Shown: piece after piece, positions 31,747 to 31,970 of the stretch | How the letters are laid out: each line of letters opens with the position of its first letter | Numbering within the stretch: the stretch's first letter is position 1 | DNA from: an uncultured Porphyromonadaceae bacterium | GTDB taxonomy: Bacteria > Bacteroidota > Bacteroidia > Bacteroidales > Muribaculaceae | Reading direction: 5' to 3' | NCBI GenBank assembly: GCA_902495245.1 | Contig: CABUWI010000018.1 | Coordinates: 1 to 31,970, forward strand | DNA: 31,970 nt | Made by a program: the position numbers and the translations under genes | The notes under the pieces: generated by a model | What the model saw: the letters and a program-made list of their open reading frames with translations, nothing else | The model's database searches: none | What the model was told of the DNA's origin: nothing

Positions 31747-31970
31747 TTTGCGACCTATTGGAAGAGGTGCGGCTTTTGCTGCGGTTTGGCTTGGTGAGGC
31801 TCGCGGGGCAGCTGCCGCTCAGGCAGGTATCTGAGGAAGAGGGAGGAGGGCGACGCCGGGGGACAGGCGCCGTGGAGGCGCGTCGCTCCGCTTGTTGAAG
31901 ATTTTGATGGGATAGCGTATTTGGGGAGGCCGCAGGAGTTTGCGGCGTTTTAGCAGCAGAGGGTCGGGAC
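31747..31970. other. Unassigned 224-bp end of window
   Basis: No gene is supported here. A frame on the minus strand stays open to the window end but codes for a Ser/Pro/Arg-rich, low-complexity sequence typical of GC-rich noncoding DNA. Inverted GCGACGCC/GGCGCGTCGC occurs around 31849-31887. It could be the neighbouring part of the dispersed repeat. Confidence 0.4.

Noticed and set aside
31637..31834. Small frames at the right end of the window
   Set aside because: They cross the repeat and the terminator and are low-complexity, Arg/Cys/Gly-rich sequences. Coding is not supported beyond the synonymous pattern noted separately.
1..31970. parS sites near parAB
   Set aside because: I looked for TGTTnCACGTGAAACA-like 16-mers by eye and saw none. 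A scan with mismatches would be needed to be sure.
1..31970. CRISPR array or insertion sequence
   Set aside because: No regularly spaced direct repeats of 20-40 bp with unique spacers, and no transposase- or integrase-like reading frame, were seen.

Overview
This window looks like chromosomal DNA from a high-GC gut-type member of the Bacteroidales, possibly a Muribaculaceae relative. The family-level placement is an inference. The evidence is Bacteroidetes-type promoters (TAnnTTTG at -7, in one case with TTTG at -33), no obvious Shine-Dalgarno sequences, and lineage-typical genes: gldH, a DUF5683 protein, ricT next to rny, and a kinase-less Wzz protein. A roughly 140-bp sequence ending in an intrinsic terminator lies at both ends of the window in inverted orientation, so the segment may be a contig that ended in dispersed repeats.

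Positions 1-9138 (+ strand): a secreted C45-type Ntn hydrolase with a possibly leaderless promoter; parA-parB; a DUF5683 membrane protein; an MltD-like lytic transglycosylase with two LysM domains; an outer-membrane beta-barrel; tRNA-Ser(GGA); an AT-richer MntA/HepT toxin-antitoxin pair just behind the tRNA; then a cassette of small membrane protein, ECF sigma factor, putative membrane anti-sigma factor and a second beta-barrel.

Positions 9200-20319 (+ strand): a canonical promoter drives rimP-nusA-infB-folK. This translation/folate operon runs by stop/start overlaps straight into an exopolysaccharide set: Wza-like lipoprotein, Wzz-like chain-length protein, Wzy/ligase-like membrane protein, a GT32-like and a GT4 glycosyltransferase.

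Positions 20304-23716 are an accessory pocket. It holds a sugar O-acetyltransferase broken by a 4-bp duplication, an AraC regulator, a divergent cyclophilin-fold exported protein with a T9SS-like tail, and an acyltransferase-3 membrane protein. Directly upstream of the last gene is a 219-bp imperfect palindrome (23740-23958) that no gene explains. It is the strongest candidate here for an undescribed element.

Positions 24052-31528 (- strand) are a very compact housekeeping run: a coiled-coil protein and zapA, a 6S-like RNA, then rny-ricT-gldH-M24 peptidase-cca-queD-queE, where nearly every junction overlaps. The pairing of ricT with rny is notable because RicT modulates RNase Y in Bacillus.
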